Below are positions 53,513 through 62,983 of a stretch of 64,000 nt of DNA, one piece after another. The notes below the pieces were generated by a model. The model saw only the letters and a program-made list of their open reading frames with translations. It searched no databases and was not told the origin of the DNA. The stretch's first letter is position 1; every line of letters starts with the position of its first letter. The translations under genes were made by a program, and so were the position numbers. Where the stretch lies: positions 1,116,001 to 1,180,000 of the forward strand of contig CP119076.1 of assembly GCA_029027985.1 (NCBI GenBank), in the 5' to 3' direction. The DNA comes from Klebsiella aerogenes. Lineage in GTDB: Bacteria; Pseudomonadota; Gammaproteobacteria; Enterobacterales; Enterobacteriaceae.

Positions 53513-53513
53513 T

Positions 53514-53664
53514 GTCCTTTACTAAAGGATGCGGTAGTCGTTCTCCGCAGCCGCGATGGGTTCAAGCGGCTGCGGAGAACGACTACCGCAACCACGAAAC
53601 CCCACAATAAGTTAGAGTCTGGCTAATCACCCGACTAGACGTAATCGTCTAAACGCTAAAGGAC
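53514..53664 (-). ncRNA. Retron msr-msd non-coding RNA
   Basis: About 151 nt on the minus strand upstream of the RT. The 5' a1 segment GTCCTTTA (53664-53657) pairs with the 3' a2 segment TAAAGGAC (53521-53514). The expected branching G in TTTAGC lies at 53656. msr hairpin TAGACG/CGTCTA follows; the msd is a perfect 25-bp stem (53530-53554 and 53566-53590) with an 11-base loop. All standard retron parts are present. Confidence 0.85.
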
Positions 53665-53815
53665 CCTCTCAGTCTACTGTATCGAATACTGCACATCAAT
53701 GCCTCACGAAACACAACGATTAGGTGAAGATGCAGTAGGGAAATTGAACTGCTTTCTATAAAGTCATACCCGAAGTGTTTGCTATATATAAATCAAGTAG
53801 ATGCTAAGACTTAAA

Positions 53816-55016
53816 TGTATTAGTCGCGACCAGATCTGACATATGACCTTGAAAGGTTGAGAGTTACCGGTTTTGATATGGGTGTCGAATCCTTATACAA
53901 AACACGAGGTAACTCTCATGCTTCATACTACCAATCCCGTCATCAAACACAAAGCCGGTTTGCTCAATCTGGCTGAAGAACTCAGCAATGTGTCAAAAGC
54001 CTGTAAAATTATGGGGGTCTCGCGTGATACGTTTTATCGTTATCGCGAACTGGCCGATGAAGGCGGTGTGGATGCGCTGATAAACCGTAGTCGCCGCGCT
54101 CCTAATCTTAAGAATCGCACAGATGATGCCACTGAGCAGGCCGTTGTTGATTATGCCATTGCTTCCCCTGCTCATGGCCAACACCGGACCAGCAACGAGC
54201 TGCGTAAACAGGGTGTTTTCATATCAGGAAGTGGCGTTCGTTCGGTCTGGCTGCGCCACTCACTTGAGAACTTCAAAAAACGCCTGAAAGCGCTGGAAGA
54301 AAAAGTGGCTCGCGACGGCATTGAACTGACTGATACTCAGATTGCAGCACTGGAGCGTAAAGCCAGTGATGACGAGGCCTGTGGCGAAATTGAAACCTCC
54401 CATCCGGGTTATCTGGGCTCGCAGGACACATTCTATGTAGGCAACCTGAAAGGTGTCGGGCGTATTTATCAGCAGACGTTCGTTGATACGTACTCAAAGG
54501 TGGCTCACTGCAAGCTCTACGTCACCAAAACACCGATTACAGCGGCAGATTTACTGAATGACCGTGTATTGCCGTTTTATGAGTCTCAGGGCCTGCCGAT
54601 GCTGAGGATATTGACTGACAGAGGCACAGAGTACTGCGGCAAAGTGGAGCAACATGATTACCAGCTTTATCTGGCGATCAATGACATTGAGCATACGAAA
54701 ACGAAGGCGATGTCACCGCAGACCAATGGTATCTGCGAGCGGTTCCACAGGACGATACTGAACGAGTTTTATCAGGTGACGTTCCGCAAAAAACTGTATG
54801 GAGATCTTGATGCACTACAATCAGATCTTGATGAATGGCTGGCTCACTATAATAATGAGCGAACCCATCAGGGAAAAATGTGCTGTGGCCGGACGCCGAT
54901 GGAAACATTACTTGATGGAAAACGCATCTGGGCTGAGAAAAATTTAAGCCAGATGTAATCTGACAGATACCTGTATAAATAACCGGTAACTGTCAGATCA
55001 GGTCTGAGCTAATACA
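53816..55016 (+). mobile_element. Complete IS481-family insertion sequence, 1,201 bp, with 7-bp target duplication
   Basis: Ends are TGTATTAG..GATCTGACA (left) and the reverse complement ..TGTCAGATC..CTAATACA (right), imperfect inverted repeats of about 30 bp. ACTTAAA flanks both sides (53809-53815 and 55017-55023) as the target duplication. It sits between the retron ncRNA promoter side and the island protein gene, so it is a recent insertion that leaves the retron intact. Confidence 0.85.
53918..54958 (+). CDS. IS481-family transposase
   Basis: A 346-residue transposase with an N-terminal HTH (NVSKACKIMGVSRDTFYRYR) and an rve DDE domain: TFYVGNLKGVGRIYQQTFVD (first Asp after it), RILTDRGTEYCG (second Asp) and TNGICERFHRTILNEFYQ (Glu). 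ATG at 53918 has GAGG about 8 bases upstream; an earlier ATG at 53873 is inside the left end. Intact and likely active. Confidence 0.9.
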   Translation: MLHTTNPVIKHKAGLLNLAEELSNVSKACKIMGVSRDTFYRYRELADEGGVDALINRSRRAPNLKNRTDDATEQAVVDYAIASPAHGQHRTSNELRKQGVFISGSGVRSVWLRHSLENFKKRLKALEEKVARDGIELTDTQIAALERKASDDEACGEIETSHPGYLGSQDTFYVGNLKGVGRIYQQTFVDTYSKVAHCKLYVTKTPITAADLLNDRVLPFYESQGLPMLRILTDRGTEYCGKVEQHDYQLYLAINDIEHTKTKAMSPQTNGICERFHRTILNEFYQVTFRKKLYGDLDALQSDLDEWLAHYNNERTHQGKMCCGRTPMETLLDGKRIWAEKNLSQM

Positions 55017-55078
55017 ACTTAAATGTTCAGAAACTATAATCTAGTTGTATTCCATAACCTGTAATAAATAGCTCTCAC

Positions 55079-55720
55079 TTACTCTTCCTCACGCCCCATC
55101 TTCAACACCTCATAAAACGTCCCCCGGCCAAGCCCATCAGACGGCAATTCCCGCTCTTGAGCCAATTCTTTCAGATTTCGAAGTATCCTATCCGAAGCCG
55201 GTTTATCAGACGTCCCATAACGCCCGTCAGTCTCCTCAACGAGAAGCTGAACCAGCAGCCAGCAGAGCCGGGCAGTATTTTCTCGAGCCTTATCGCGCTT
55301 ATGTATTCCACGCAGGGAAGGTTGTGTTGAAGCTGCGAGATCCGGCAGCGCATCGTCGCCGAGCGTCTTCAGCCACTTGCGGCCACGACTGTTACGCGAC
55401 AGTCTCATTACCGCCTTCAGGCTACGGGCCTTAATTTCTGGCGGCGTGAGTTCGTCATCAATAAGCCGCCAGGCCAGCGCGAACATCTCATCGGCATAGA
55501 ACATGCGTTTGTTCGCCGGGGCGCTGACCATGCCTGTGGCTTTGATAGTGCGGCTGATGGCGTCGTGCAGGATACGGTAATTTTCCTGATGTTCTTTCGG
55601 CAGGGCGTTTGCAGGTTGGGAAGCATCGAGGCCGAGAAGCAGGAGGGCAAGATGCCGCGCTTCCAGCAGCGGCATATCACATTCCCGTTCAAACAGATTC
55701 TGACGAATGGGACTGGTCAC
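55079..55720 (-). CDS. P4-like island protein of unknown function
   Basis: A 213-residue protein starting at GTG 55720 with GGAG 7 bases upstream; the GTG overlaps the integrase stop by TTA/GTG adjacency (integrase ends at 55722). Helical, no motif I can name. Proteins of this kind are frequent directly downstream of P4-type integrases in enterobacterial islands. The segment RSLKAVMRLSRNSRGRKWLK is strongly basic and could bind nucleic acid. A longer frame to 55789 is open but overlaps the integrase. Confidence 0.65.
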   Translation of the reverse strand: MTSPIRQNLFERECDMPLLEARHLALLLLGLDASQPANALPKEHQENYRILHDAISRTIKATGMVSAPANKRMFYADEMFALAWRLIDDELTPPEIKARSLKAVMRLSRNSRGRKWLKTLGDDALPDLAASTQPSLRGIHKRDKARENTARLCWLLVQLLVEETDGRYGTSDKPASDRILRNLKELAQERELPSDGLGRGTFYEVLKMGREEE

Positions 55721-55721
55721 A

Positions 55722-56969
55722 TTATTCTCCTTCCACGATCCGCAGCGGTTCTTCTTCACCGAGCAATGCCTGCCGTCTGGCAGCATCAACGTAGTTTCCC
55801 CACCACTGCATCAGCGGTCGCCTTTGTTCCAGATAGTCGCTGCGGTTGTAGGCCGCTTCGATCTCATCTTCTTTCTGGTGCGCCAGTGCAGACTCCAGGA
55901 CTTCACGGGGAAAATGACCTGCGCCCGCCGTTCTGGCGATGCTGCGCATGCCGTGGGCGACCAGCTCGCCGCCAAACCCCATTCGGATAAGTGCGGCGTT
56001 CGCGGTTTGCTGGTGCATGTGCTCCAGTGGTTTGCGAATGCTGGGGAAAACCCACGGACGATGGCGGCTGACTGGCTCCATGATCTGAAGAACGCGCAGT
56101 GCCTGTTTGCTGAGCGGCACCGTATGCGAACGGTTCATCTTCATAAAGGTGTCAGGGATACGCCATTCCGCTTTTGTCATATCGATGTCGCACCAGCGCG
56201 CGCTGACGGCTTCGCCGGGGCGAACCCAGGTCAGTAGCTCCCATTCGATAAGGCAGCGGGTTTCTTTACGGATAGAGGCGTTCTGTAGCGCCAGCATTAG
56301 TCTGCCCAATTCGCTGGGGTGAAGGGCGGGCATATTCTGCTTTTTCGGTTTCTTGAAGCGGGCGACCAGGTTGTCAGCCGGATTGAACTCGATGAGCTCT
56401 TCGGAGATGGCGAAGCGGAAGATTTCATTGAGCCGTGAGATAATCCGGCGCAGCGTTTCGAGGATGCCCTGTTCTTCCAGCGGTGTGAGATGTTCCTTGA
56501 GCATCTTCGGGCGGATCTCGGTGACGGGCGTATTACCCAGAGAAGGGAAGACGTGCATCTCCAGCGAACGCCAGACATCTTTGGCGTGGTCTTCGCTAAG
56601 ATCGCTGGTCCGTTTTTTCTCTTTGAGCCACTGTTCCGCCACTTTTTCCAGCGTGCATTCATTCTGGATGCGTTTTTCTTCGGCTATTCCTGCTAAGTGT
56701 TGACGGGGATCGATGCCCTGCCAGAGTAGTCGTCTGTATTTCGTACGAGTTTCGCGAGCCATGGCCAGTGTAACTACCGGGTAAGGGCCAAGGCTGGTTT
56801 TGGTGCGTTTTTTGGTGACGGGATGATAATACTCGAAATGCCAGGCCTTCCTCCCTGAAGTCTTAACCAGCAAGTACAGGCCTTCACCGTCCCGTAGCTC
56901 ATAATCCGTGCTACGGGGCTTCGCGCCAGCGATCTCCACATTTGTTAAGGGTTTCAGTTGCTTAGGCAT
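55722..56969 (-). CDS. int: P4-type tyrosine integrase
   Basis: A 415-residue integrase with the DUF4102 N-terminal domain (PLTNVEIAGAKPRSTDYELR), the core-binding domain, and the catalytic domain: Arg in WVRPGEAVSARW, Lys-bearing strand AEWRIPDTFMKMNRSHTVPL, HGMRSIARTAG (His-x-x-Arg) and SALAHQKEDEIEAAYNRSDY, with the nucleophile Tyr in AAYNRSDY. Its start is 167 bp from the ssrA 3' end, the usual target of CP4-57/P4-like elements. It should integrate and, with AlpA, excise the element. Confidence 0.92.
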   Translation of the reverse strand: MPKQLKPLTNVEIAGAKPRSTDYELRDGEGLYLLVKTSGRKAWHFEYYHPVTKKRTKTSLGPYPVVTLAMARETRTKYRRLLWQGIDPRQHLAGIAEEKRIQNECTLEKVAEQWLKEKKRTSDLSEDHAKDVWRSLEMHVFPSLGNTPVTEIRPKMLKEHLTPLEEQGILETLRRIISRLNEIFRFAISEELIEFNPADNLVARFKKPKKQNMPALHPSELGRLMLALQNASIRKETRCLIEWELLTWVRPGEAVSARWCDIDMTKAEWRIPDTFMKMNRSHTVPLSKQALRVLQIMEPVSRHRPWVFPSIRKPLEHMHQQTANAALIRMGFGGELVAHGMRSIARTAGAGHFPREVLESALAHQKEDEIEAAYNRSDYLEQRRPLMQWWGNYVDAARRQALLGEEEPLRIVEGE

Positions 56970-56970
56970 G

Positions 56971-57028
56971 TTTTAGCACCACGCTTTTTTAGCCCCACGA
57001 TACCGTGGTGCTAAACATGGTGCCAAAA
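56971..57028. repeat. Cluster of int-proximal repeats, candidate arm-type binding sites
   Basis: TTTTAGCACCACG (56971), TTTTTAGCCCCACG (56986), and the inverted CGTGGTGCTAAA (57004) and TGGTGCCAAAA (57018). Two of them form a perfect 12-bp inverted repeat. They overlap the int promoter region, typical of arm sites and self-repression in P4-type integrases. Confidence 0.5.
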
Positions 57029-57067
57029 GGTCAAGATTCATACAGAGATCATGACCACACATGCAAC

Positions 57068-57098
57068 AAAAAATCCTGCAACTCTTTGAAGTTACAGG
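57068..57098 (-). terminator. Terminator downstream of ssrA
   Basis: CCTGTAACT, 6-base loop, AGTTGCAGG then a T run on the minus strand; 37 bp after the tmRNA 3' end. Confidence 0.75.
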
Positions 57099-57135
57099 CT
57101 TTTTTAAGGTTCATGATGCATCATGAATGAATGTT

Positions 57136-57499
57136 TGGTGGAGCTGGCGGGAGTTGAACCCGCGTCCGAAATTCCTACATCCTCGGCACTACATGCTTAG
57201 TCAGTCTTTACATTCGCCTGGCACCTGCGGACGGACACGCCACTACCAAACTAGCCTGATTAGTTTTAACGCTTCAACCCCAGGCAGGGCTTCCACGCGA
57301 TCTCTTTTGGGTTTGACCTCTCTTTGATCCCCGTCTTAAGAGCGGAAGCTAGGGAGAGAGGGCTCAGAGCAGGTTATTAAGCTGCTAAAGCGTAGTTTTC
57401 GTCGTTTGCGACTATTTTTTTGCGGCTTTTTACGAGGCCAACCGCCCCTCGGCATGCACCTTGGGTTTCGCGAATCCCGTCGAATCCAGAATCAGCCCC
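57136..57499 (-). ncRNA. ssrA: tmRNA (ssrA)
   Basis: 364 nt, beginning GGGGCTGATTCTGGATTCGAC and ending in the tRNA-like GGGTTCAACTCCCGCCAGC then TCCACCA. The tag reading frame GCAAACGACGAAAAC.. gives ANDENYALAA followed by two stops (about 57375-57410). It rescues stalled ribosomes with SmpB, whose gene lies 144 bp upstream. Its 3' end is the insertion target of the P4-like integrase. A TATACT box (57513-57518) precedes it. Confidence 0.97.
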
Positions 57500-57643
57500 A
57501 ATGTGTACTTAAAGTATAACAGATTTGTGAAGGCGGTTACTAGCCCCTGAAATGAGGATTCTACGGGCTTGTTGAGTGAAAAAGCAGCGACAACAACAAT
57601 ATAGCGCAGGGCCAGAGGGGAACTGGCCCGCAGAGGAGGGGAA

Positions 57644-58126
57644 TTAACGCCCGGCGTTCTTCATGATGCGCGCCTTATCGACCGCCCATTCACGATCTTT
57701 CACGTCGGTGCGCTTGTCGTGCTGCTTCTTGCCTTTCGCCACGCCGATTTTCACTTTGCACCAGGCGTTCTTCCAGTACAGCGACAGGGCGACGACGGTA
57801 TAACCTTCACGGTTGATGCGGCCATATAACGCATCCAGCTCGCGCTGGTTGAGCAGCAATTTGCGGGTGCGGGTCGGATCGCAGACGTAGTGGGTGGAGG
57901 CGACCGCCATTGGCGTAAAGTTCGCGCCAAAAAGATAAGCTTCGCCATCTCTCAGAATGACATAGCTATCGCCGATGTTGGCTTTGCCGGCACGTAGAGA
58001 TTTGACTTCCCATCCCTGCAGCGCGAGGCCTGCCTCGTATTCATCTTCGATAAAGTATTCGTGACGGGCGCGTTTATTCAGCGCAATGGTGGCTGATCCA
58101 GGTTTGTGGGCTTTTTTCTTAGTCAT
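57644..58126 (-). CDS. smpB: SsrA-binding protein SmpB
   Basis: A 160-residue protein, full length for E. coli Smp[40 protein letters not shown] and the C-terminal tail [20 protein letters not shown], which enters the mRNA channel. It binds the tRNA-like domain of tmRNA and delivers it to stalled ribosomes. It is transcribed toward ssrA. Confidence 0.97.
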   Translation of the reverse strand: MTKKKAHKPGSATIALNKRARHEYFIEDEYEAGLALQGWEVKSLRAGKANIGDSYVILRDGEAYLFGANFTPMAVASTHYVCDPTRTRKLLLNQRELDALYGRINREGYTVVALSLYWKNAWCKVKIGVAKGKKQHDKRTDVKDREWAVDKARIMKNAGR

Positions 58127-58279
58127 AATGTCCTGAAGTCATCGCTAGTTCTAAACAGTGTTACCTCAATCCTTCCTGCGAGGCGTAATGGGCTATCTTA
58201 GCACGAGTTATGGTACAGCGTTTTTTTTAGCAGCAGATAAATGATATTATTTGCCCCGTGTTTAAATGTGGAACCTGCT

Positions 58280-58717
58280 ATGCCTCAGATTAGCCGTACT
58301 GCGCTGGTGCCCTTCAGCGTGGAACAGATGTATCAACTCGTAAATGATGTGAAGTCCTATCCCGATTTCCTGCCTGGCTGCACCGGTAGCCGCGTGCTGG
58401 AGGCTGGGCCGACGCAAATGACGGCGGCGGTTGATGTGTCCAAGGCCGGCATCAGCAAGACTTTCACCACGCGTAATACGTTGACCGATAACCAGAGCAT
58501 CCTGATGAGCCTGGTCGATGGGCCGTTTAAAAAGCTGATTGGCGGCTGGAAGTTCATACCGCTCAGTCCGGAAGCGTGCAAAATCGAGTTCCATCTTGAT
58601 TTTGAATTCACCAATAAGCTGATTGAAATGGCCTTCGGTCGCGTCTTTAAAGAACTGGCTTCCAACATGGTGCAAGCGTTCACCACTCGCGCCAAAGAGG
58701 TGTACCGTGTCGGCTAA
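58280..58717 (+). CDS. ratA: RatA family toxin/ribosome association protein (START/SRPBCC fold)
   Basis: A protein of 145 residues from the ATG at 58280 (GGAA upstream) or 158 from 58241, the latter matching the E. coli record. [20 protein letters not shown] and [14 protein letters not shown] are RatA signatures. It was reported to bind 50S subunits and block subunit joining, and is homologous to Coq10 proteins. It overlaps ratB by 11 bp and diverges from smpB. Confidence 0.94.
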   Translation: MPQISRTALVPFSVEQMYQLVNDVKSYPDFLPGCTGSRVLEAGPTQMTAAVDVSKAGISKTFTTRNTLTDNQSILMSLVDGPFKKLIGGWKFIPLSPEACKIEFHLDFEFTNKLIEMAFGRVFKELASNMVQAFTTRAKEVYRVG

Positions 58718-58997
58718 TATCGTCGTTGAAGTTGTCTACGCACTGCCGGAAAAGCAGTATCTGCAGCGTGTGAAGCTACAGGCAGGGGCAACGGTTGAAC
58801 AGGCGATTATCTCCAGCGGTATTCTGGCGCTGCGTGAGGATATCGATTTGGCGAAGAATAAAGTCGGTATCTACAGCCGTACGGTGAAGCTGCATGACGA
58901 AGTGCACGACGGCGATCGGGTGGAAATTTACCGTCCGTTGATTGCCGATCCCAAAGAGTTGCGTCGCCAGCGGGCTGAGAAAAACGCCGAAAAATAA
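58707..58997 (+). CDS. ratB: RnfH-family ubiquitin-like protein RatB
   Basis: A 96-residue beta-grasp protein starting with GTG at 58707 inside the end of rat[32 protein letters not shown] and [20 protein letters not shown]. Length equals E. coli RatB/YfjF. Function is not settled; co-translated with RatA. Confidence 0.93.
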   Translation: MSANIVVEVVYALPEKQYLQRVKLQAGATVEQAIISSGILALREDIDLAKNKVGIYSRTVKLHDEVHDGDRVEIYRPLIADPKELRRQRAEKNAEK

Positions 58998-59013
58998 GAC
59001 GGATAGCTGAATT

Positions 59014-59039
59014 AAAAAAGCGCTCATTGAGCGCTTTTT
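59014..59039. terminator. Bidirectional terminator between ratB and bamE
   Basis: AAAAAAGCGCTC, ATT, GAGCGCTTTTT, between convergent genes. Confidence 0.85.
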
Positions 59040-59057
59040 GTATTTCTGGCCAGATGA

Positions 59058-59396
59058 TTACTTGGTCAGCGCGGGTTTGTTATCAATGTTGGTTAACACA
59101 CCGCTGCTGTCAAAGGTCAGTGTCAGTGTCTGCTGAGTCACGGCTTCATGACCCGGCTGCTGACGGAAAACGTAGAACCAGGTGTTGCTACCAAATGGAT
59201 CTGACATCATCGGCGTACCCAGAGCATAAGCAACCTGCTGTTGCGTCATGCCGACGCGAATTTTGGCGACATCGTTAGGTGCCAGATAGTTACCCTGGTT
59301 GATATCAGGACGGTAAACCACTCGTTCCAGAGTGGAACAGCCTGCGGTCAACATAAGGAGAACCGCTGCGGCAGCAGTCAGCGTTTTACAGCGCAT
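59058..59396 (-). CDS. bamE: Outer-membrane assembly lipoprotein BamE
   Basis: A 112-residue lipoprotein: signal peptide with lipobox LTAGC at residues 16-20, then the conserved [20 protein letters not shown] and [16 protein letters not shown]. It is a peripheral member of the BAM complex at the inner face of the outer membrane, binding BamD. It is the usual neighbour of recN. Confidence 0.96.
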   Translation of the reverse strand: MRCKTLTAAAAVLLMLTAGCSTLERVVYRPDINQGNYLAPNDVAKIRVGMTQQQVAYALGTPMMSDPFGSNTWFYVFRQQPGHEAVTQQTLTLTFDSSGVLTNIDNKPALTK

Positions 59397-59543
59397 AGTG
59401 ATTTGATTCCTTTTTGGGCCCGAGCAATACGTGGCTCATCTGTAATATGCCGATAATAATAGACCTTTGCCCGGTTGGGAACCTTCGGCTGCAGGTCTAT
59501 TGGCAATTTGCTGTTCACTATGACTCTGTGAAAATCAAAAAGT

Positions 59544-61205
59544 TTACGCCGCAAGCAACTCTTTCGCGTTCGCCAGCGTATTGCGGGTGACCTCGCTACC
59601 ACCCAGCAGACGGGCCAGTTCCTGCAGTCTGGCGCGCTTATCCAGCGCCTGCATGTGGGTCTCCGTCATCTCTCCATCGGTCTCTTTGCAGACAAAGAAA
59701 TGATGATGACCGCAACCGGCAACCTGTGGCAGGTGGGTCACGCACATGACCTGGGTAGATTCTCCCAACTGACGCAATAGTTTGCCGACGACCGCCGCCG
59801 TCGGCCCGCTGATCCCGACATCAACCTCATCGAAAATTAGCGCCGGGGTTTCCATTTTACGAGCGGTAATGACCTGAATGGCCAGTGCGATACGCGACAG
59901 TTCACCGCCGGAGGCCACTTTAGCGATCGGCTGCAGCGGCTGGCCCGGGTTGGTGGTCACGCGAAACTCAATATGGTCGGCGCCTTCGGCAGTCAGGTGG
60001 CGTTCGTCAAAGGCGACATCGATGGCAAATACCCCATGCGGCATGGAAAGTGAGTGCATACTTTCGGTAATCAACTGAGTGAGTTCGTCGGCGCTTCTCT
60101 GGCGTAGGGCGTGTAGTTCTTGCGCCGTTTCCAGCGCCAGACGATGGTGTTCAACGACCAACTGGCTCAGCGATTCCAGAGAACCGGCGCTATCATCCAG
60201 CAGGCGCTGTTCTTCCAGCATAGCCTGATAGAAGGCGGGGAGTTCTTCCGGGGCGATCTGATGCTTACGCGCCAGCGCAATCTGCCGGGAAATACGCTGT
60301 TCCAGTTCGAACAGGCGGTTAGGGTCGAGATCGAGACGGTCATTGTAGTGGCGTAGCTCATCGGTCGCTTCGCTGAGCTGAATAGCGGCTTCTTCCAGCA
60401 TATCGAGCACGCTGGAGAGTTTGCTGTCCATGCCGACCAGCTCGCCGACCAGCTGTTTAGCGGTATAGAGTTGGCTTTGTAGGTTAGCCTCTTCGCCGTC
60501 CGCCAGCACCGTTAAGGCATGCTGGCAGGTACTGAGTAACTGGCCACTGTTGGCCAGACGCTTGTACTCTTCGTCGATGTGTTCGAACTCACCCGGCAGC
60601 GGGTTGAATTCGTTCAGCTCTTTAAGCTGGTATTGCAGCAGATCGGCGCGAGCGGCGCGCTCCTGGCTCTGCTGTTGATGCTGTGCCAGCTCGCGGCAGC
60701 TCTGGTGCCACTGGCGGTAGTGCTCCGCCATACGCTGAGTAAGCGCATACTCACCGGTATAACCGTCGAGTAGGGTCTTCTGGTGTTCGGCTTTGGTAAG
60801 CAGCTGATGGGCATGCTGGCCGTGGATCTGGATAAGCAGCTGGCCCAGTTCGCGAAGTTGGGAAAGTGGGACGGCGGTGCCGTTGATAAAACCGCGGGAG
60901 CGTCCGTCGGCGCTGATCGCGCGGCGAAGTAAACACTCACGTCCGCTCTCCAACTGGTTTTCTTCCAGCCAGCGCTGTGCGGCCGGGGTATCTTTCAGCG
61001 CAAAGCGCGCGCACAGATCGGCACGGCTGGCGCCGCGGCGCACCATGTCAGCTTCGGCTCTGCCGCCAAGGCACAGCCCCAGCGCGTCGATGGCAATGGA
61101 TTTCCCGGCGCCGGTTTCCCCGGTGATGGCGGTCATGCCGCTGTGAAAATCAATTTCCAGTTCACGAACGATAGCGAAATTGCTGATGGTGAGTTGCGCC
61201 AACAT
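59544..61205 (-). CDS. recN: DNA repair protein RecN
   Basis: A 553-residue SMC-like ATPase: start [20 protein letters not shown], Walker [13 protein letters not shown], long central coiled coil (about 150-400), signature [14 protein letters not shown] and Walker [13 protein letters not shown], then [11 protein letters not shown]. It bridges sister DNA during double-strand-break repair. Two LexA boxes upstream place it in the SOS response. Confidence 0.97.
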   Translation of the reverse strand: MLAQLTISNFAIVRELEIDFHSGMTAITGETGAGKSIAIDALGLCLGGRAEADMVRRGASRADLCARFALKDTPAAQRWLEENQLESGRECLLRRAISADGRSRGFINGTAVPLSQLRELGQLLIQIHGQHAHQLLTKAEHQKTLLDGYTGEYALTQRMAEHYRQWHQSCRELAQHQQQSQERAARADLLQYQLKELNEFNPLPGEFEHIDEEYKRLANSGQLLSTCQHALTVLADGEEANLQSQLYTAKQLVGELVGMDSKLSSVLDMLEEAAIQLSEATDELRHYNDRLDLDPNRLFELEQRISRQIALARKHQIAPEELPAFYQAMLEEQRLLDDSAGSLESLSQLVVEHHRLALETAQELHALRQRSADELTQLITESMHSLSMPHGVFAIDVAFDERHLTAEGADHIEFRVTTNPGQPLQPIAKVASGGELSRIALAIQVITARKMETPALIFDEVDVGISGPTAAVVGKLLRQLGESTQVMCVTHLPQVAGCGHHHFFVCKETDGEMTETHMQALDKRARLQELARLLGGSEVTRNTLANAKELLAA

Positions 61206-61233
61206 AGCTGCCTTCCTGTATGAAAAACCATTA

Positions 61234-61271
61234 CTGTGTTTTCGTACAGTGTATACTGGTTTTTTATCCAG
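61234..61271 (-). promoter_or_regulatory. Tandem LexA boxes of recN
   Basis: CTGTGTTTTCGTACAG (61234-61249) and CTGGTTTTTTATCCAG (61256-61271), both CTG-N10-CAG, the first with the full CTGT-N8-ACAG consensus. They lie 29-66 bp upstream of the recN ATG. Confidence 0.85.
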
Positions 61272-61291
61272 TAAAGAGGCAGCTTATAAAA

Positions 61292-62170
61292 TCAGAACAA
61301 TTTTTTCGACCAACCCAGTTTGGTGCTTAATGTGTTGAAATAGCTGTAGTCTTTTGGGTGAATCAGATTAAGGTGGTAATCGCAGCGGCGGATCAGAACA
61401 TCTTCGCCGTCCTGAATTGGCAGGGCAATCTGGCTGTCGCAGCTGATCTCCAGATCGTTGCAGCGCTGTGAGAAGCGCAGGCGAATGGTGCTGTCGCCGT
61501 TAATCACCAGCGGCCGCGCCGACAGCGTGTGCGGGAACATCGGCACCAGGGTGATGGCGTCCAGCGATGGGGTGAGGATAGGGCCGCCTGCTGACAACGA
61601 ATAGGCCGTCGAACCCGTCGGCGTGGAGATAATCAGGCCGTCGGAGCGTTGAGAGAACGCAAACACTTCATCGATATACACTTCGAATTCAATCATGTGT
61701 GCGACTTTGCCCGGATGAAGCACCACTTCATTGATGGCCGTACTGATGCGTTTCTGGCAATCGTGCTGGCACACCTGGGCTTCCAACAGAAAACGTTTTT
61801 CTGCGATATAGTGGCCTTCAAGGACATCGGCCAACTGCTGGAGCGCATTGTCCGGGTCAAGGTCGGTAAGAAAGCCAAGGTTGCCGCGGTTAATCCCGAT
61901 CACGTTAATATCGTAACGCGCAAGGGTGCGCGCCGCGCCGAGCATATTGCCGTCGCCGCCGACCACCACCGCCAGGTCCGCCTGTTGGCCGATTTCCGCC
62001 AGCGTGCCGGTCTTCACATTGCTAAGCTGTAGTTCATGGGCGATTTGTTGTTCGACCAGTACTTCGTAGCCTTTGCCGCATAACCAGCGCCAGAGCATTT
62101 CATGTGTGGTCAGGGCGGTGGGGTGACGAGGGTGTCCCACAATGCCGATACACTTGAAATGGTTCTTCAT
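61292..62170 (-). CDS. nadK: NAD kinase
   Basis: A 292-residue NAD kinase with [11 protein letters not shown] (the GGDG motif), [14 protein letters not shown] and [17 protein letters not shown], which bind NAD and ATP. It phosphorylates NAD to NADP in the cytoplasm. Full length and conserved. Divergent from grpE. Confidence 0.97.
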   Translation of the reverse strand: MKNHFKCIGIVGHPRHPTALTTHEMLWRWLCGKGYEVLVEQQIAHELQLSNVKTGTLAEIGQQADLAVVVGGDGNMLGAARTLARYDINVIGINRGNLGFLTDLDPDNALQQLADVLEGHYIAEKRFLLEAQVCQHDCQKRISTAINEVVLHPGKVAHMIEFEVYIDEVFAFSQRSDGLIISTPTGSTAYSLSAGGPILTPSLDAITLVPMFPHTLSARPLVINGDSTIRLRFSQRCNDLEISCDSQIALPIQDGEDVLIRRCDYHLNLIHPKDYSYFNTLSTKLGWSKKLF

Positions 62171-62219
62171 GATCTGGATGTCCTTGGGTTAAATGAATGA
62201 TGACAATCTGTCTGCTTCC

Positions 62220-62248
62220 CTTGAATCCCGGAAACTGATCCCCATAAT
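62220..62248 (+). promoter_or_regulatory. Sigma-32 heat-shock promoter of grpE
   Basis: CTTGAA (62220-62225), 14 bases, CCCCATAAT (62240-62248), matching the RpoH consensus, 45 bp before the grpE ATG. Confidence 0.8.
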
Positions 62249-62293
62249 AAGCGAAGTTAGCGAGATGAATGCGAAAAAAACGCGGAGAAATTC

Positions 62294-62884
62294 ATGAGTA
62301 GTAAAGAACAGAAAACGCCTGAGGGGCAAGCCCCGGAAGAAATTATCACGGAGCAGCACGACAACGTAGAGGCGGTAGAGCCTGAGGTTTCTGCTGAGCA
62401 GGTGGATCCGCGCGATGAGAAAATTGCGAATCTGGAAGCACAGCTGGCTGAGGCGCAGAAGCGTGAACGTGATGTGATGCTGCGCGCAAAAGCTGAAGAA
62501 GATAACCTGCGTCGTCGTACCGAACAGGATATCGAGAAAGCGCACAAATTTGCGCTGGAGAAGTTCGTCAATGAACTGCTGCCGGTTATCGATAGCCTGG
62601 ATCGCGCGCTGGAAGTGGCGGATAAAGCTAACCCGGATCTGGCGCCGATGGTCGAAGGGATCGAACTGACCCTGAAATCGATGCTGGATGTGGTGCGTAA
62701 GTTTGGTGTGGAAGTGATTGCCGATACTAACGTGCCGCTGGATCCCAACGTGCATCAGGCTATCGCGATGGTCGAGTCTGAAGACGTAGCCGCTGGCAAC
62801 GTGCTGGGCGTGATGCAGAAAGGCTATACCCTGAACGGCCGGACTATTCGCGCCGCGATGGTTACGGTCGCGAAAGCGAAGTAA
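62294..62884 (+). CDS. grpE: Nucleotide exchange factor GrpE
   Basis: A 196-residue DnaK co-chaperone: acidic N-terminus, long coiled coil ([20 protein letters not shown]), dimer-helix region and the beta-wing ([20 protein letters not shown]). It releases ADP from DnaK. RBS GGAGA 6-7 bases before the ATG. Confidence 0.97.
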   Translation: MSSKEQKTPEGQAPEEIITEQHDNVEAVEPEVSAEQVDPRDEKIANLEAQLAEAQKRERDVMLRAKAEEDNLRRRTEQDIEKAHKFALEKFVNELLPVIDSLDRALEVADKANPDLAPMVEGIELTLKSMLDVVRKFGVEVIADTNVPLDPNVHQAIAMVESEDVAAGNVLGVMQKGYTLNGRTIRAAMVTVAKAK

Positions 62885-62903
62885 TTCGCCCTTTCGCCAG
62901 CCA

Positions 62904-62928
62904 CGGCTGCCTGCGGGCGGCCGTTTTT
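62904..62928 (+). terminator. grpE terminator
   Basis: 8-bp stem CGGCTGCC/GGCGGCCG with TGCG loop and five T residues, 20 bp after the stop. Confidence 0.8.
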
Positions 62929-62940
62929 GTTGGTTTTTAA

Positions 62941-62969
62941 GAAAAAACGGCGAACCGAAGTTCACCGTT
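62941..62969 (-). terminator. corB terminator
   Basis: On the minus strand AACGGTGAAC, TTCG, GTTCGCCGTT then TTTT; a stable tetraloop hairpin just after the corB stop. Confidence 0.75.
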
Positions 62970-62983
62970 GTTCTTTCCTGTGT

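Noticed and set aside
53530..53590. Terminator interpretation of the 25-bp hairpin
   Set aside because: Flanked by a1/a2 complementarity and lying upstream of a retron RT, it is better explained as the msd stem; no T run follows it.
62189..62965. Minus-strand open frame of 258 codons
   Set aside because: Shadow of grpE on the opposite strand.
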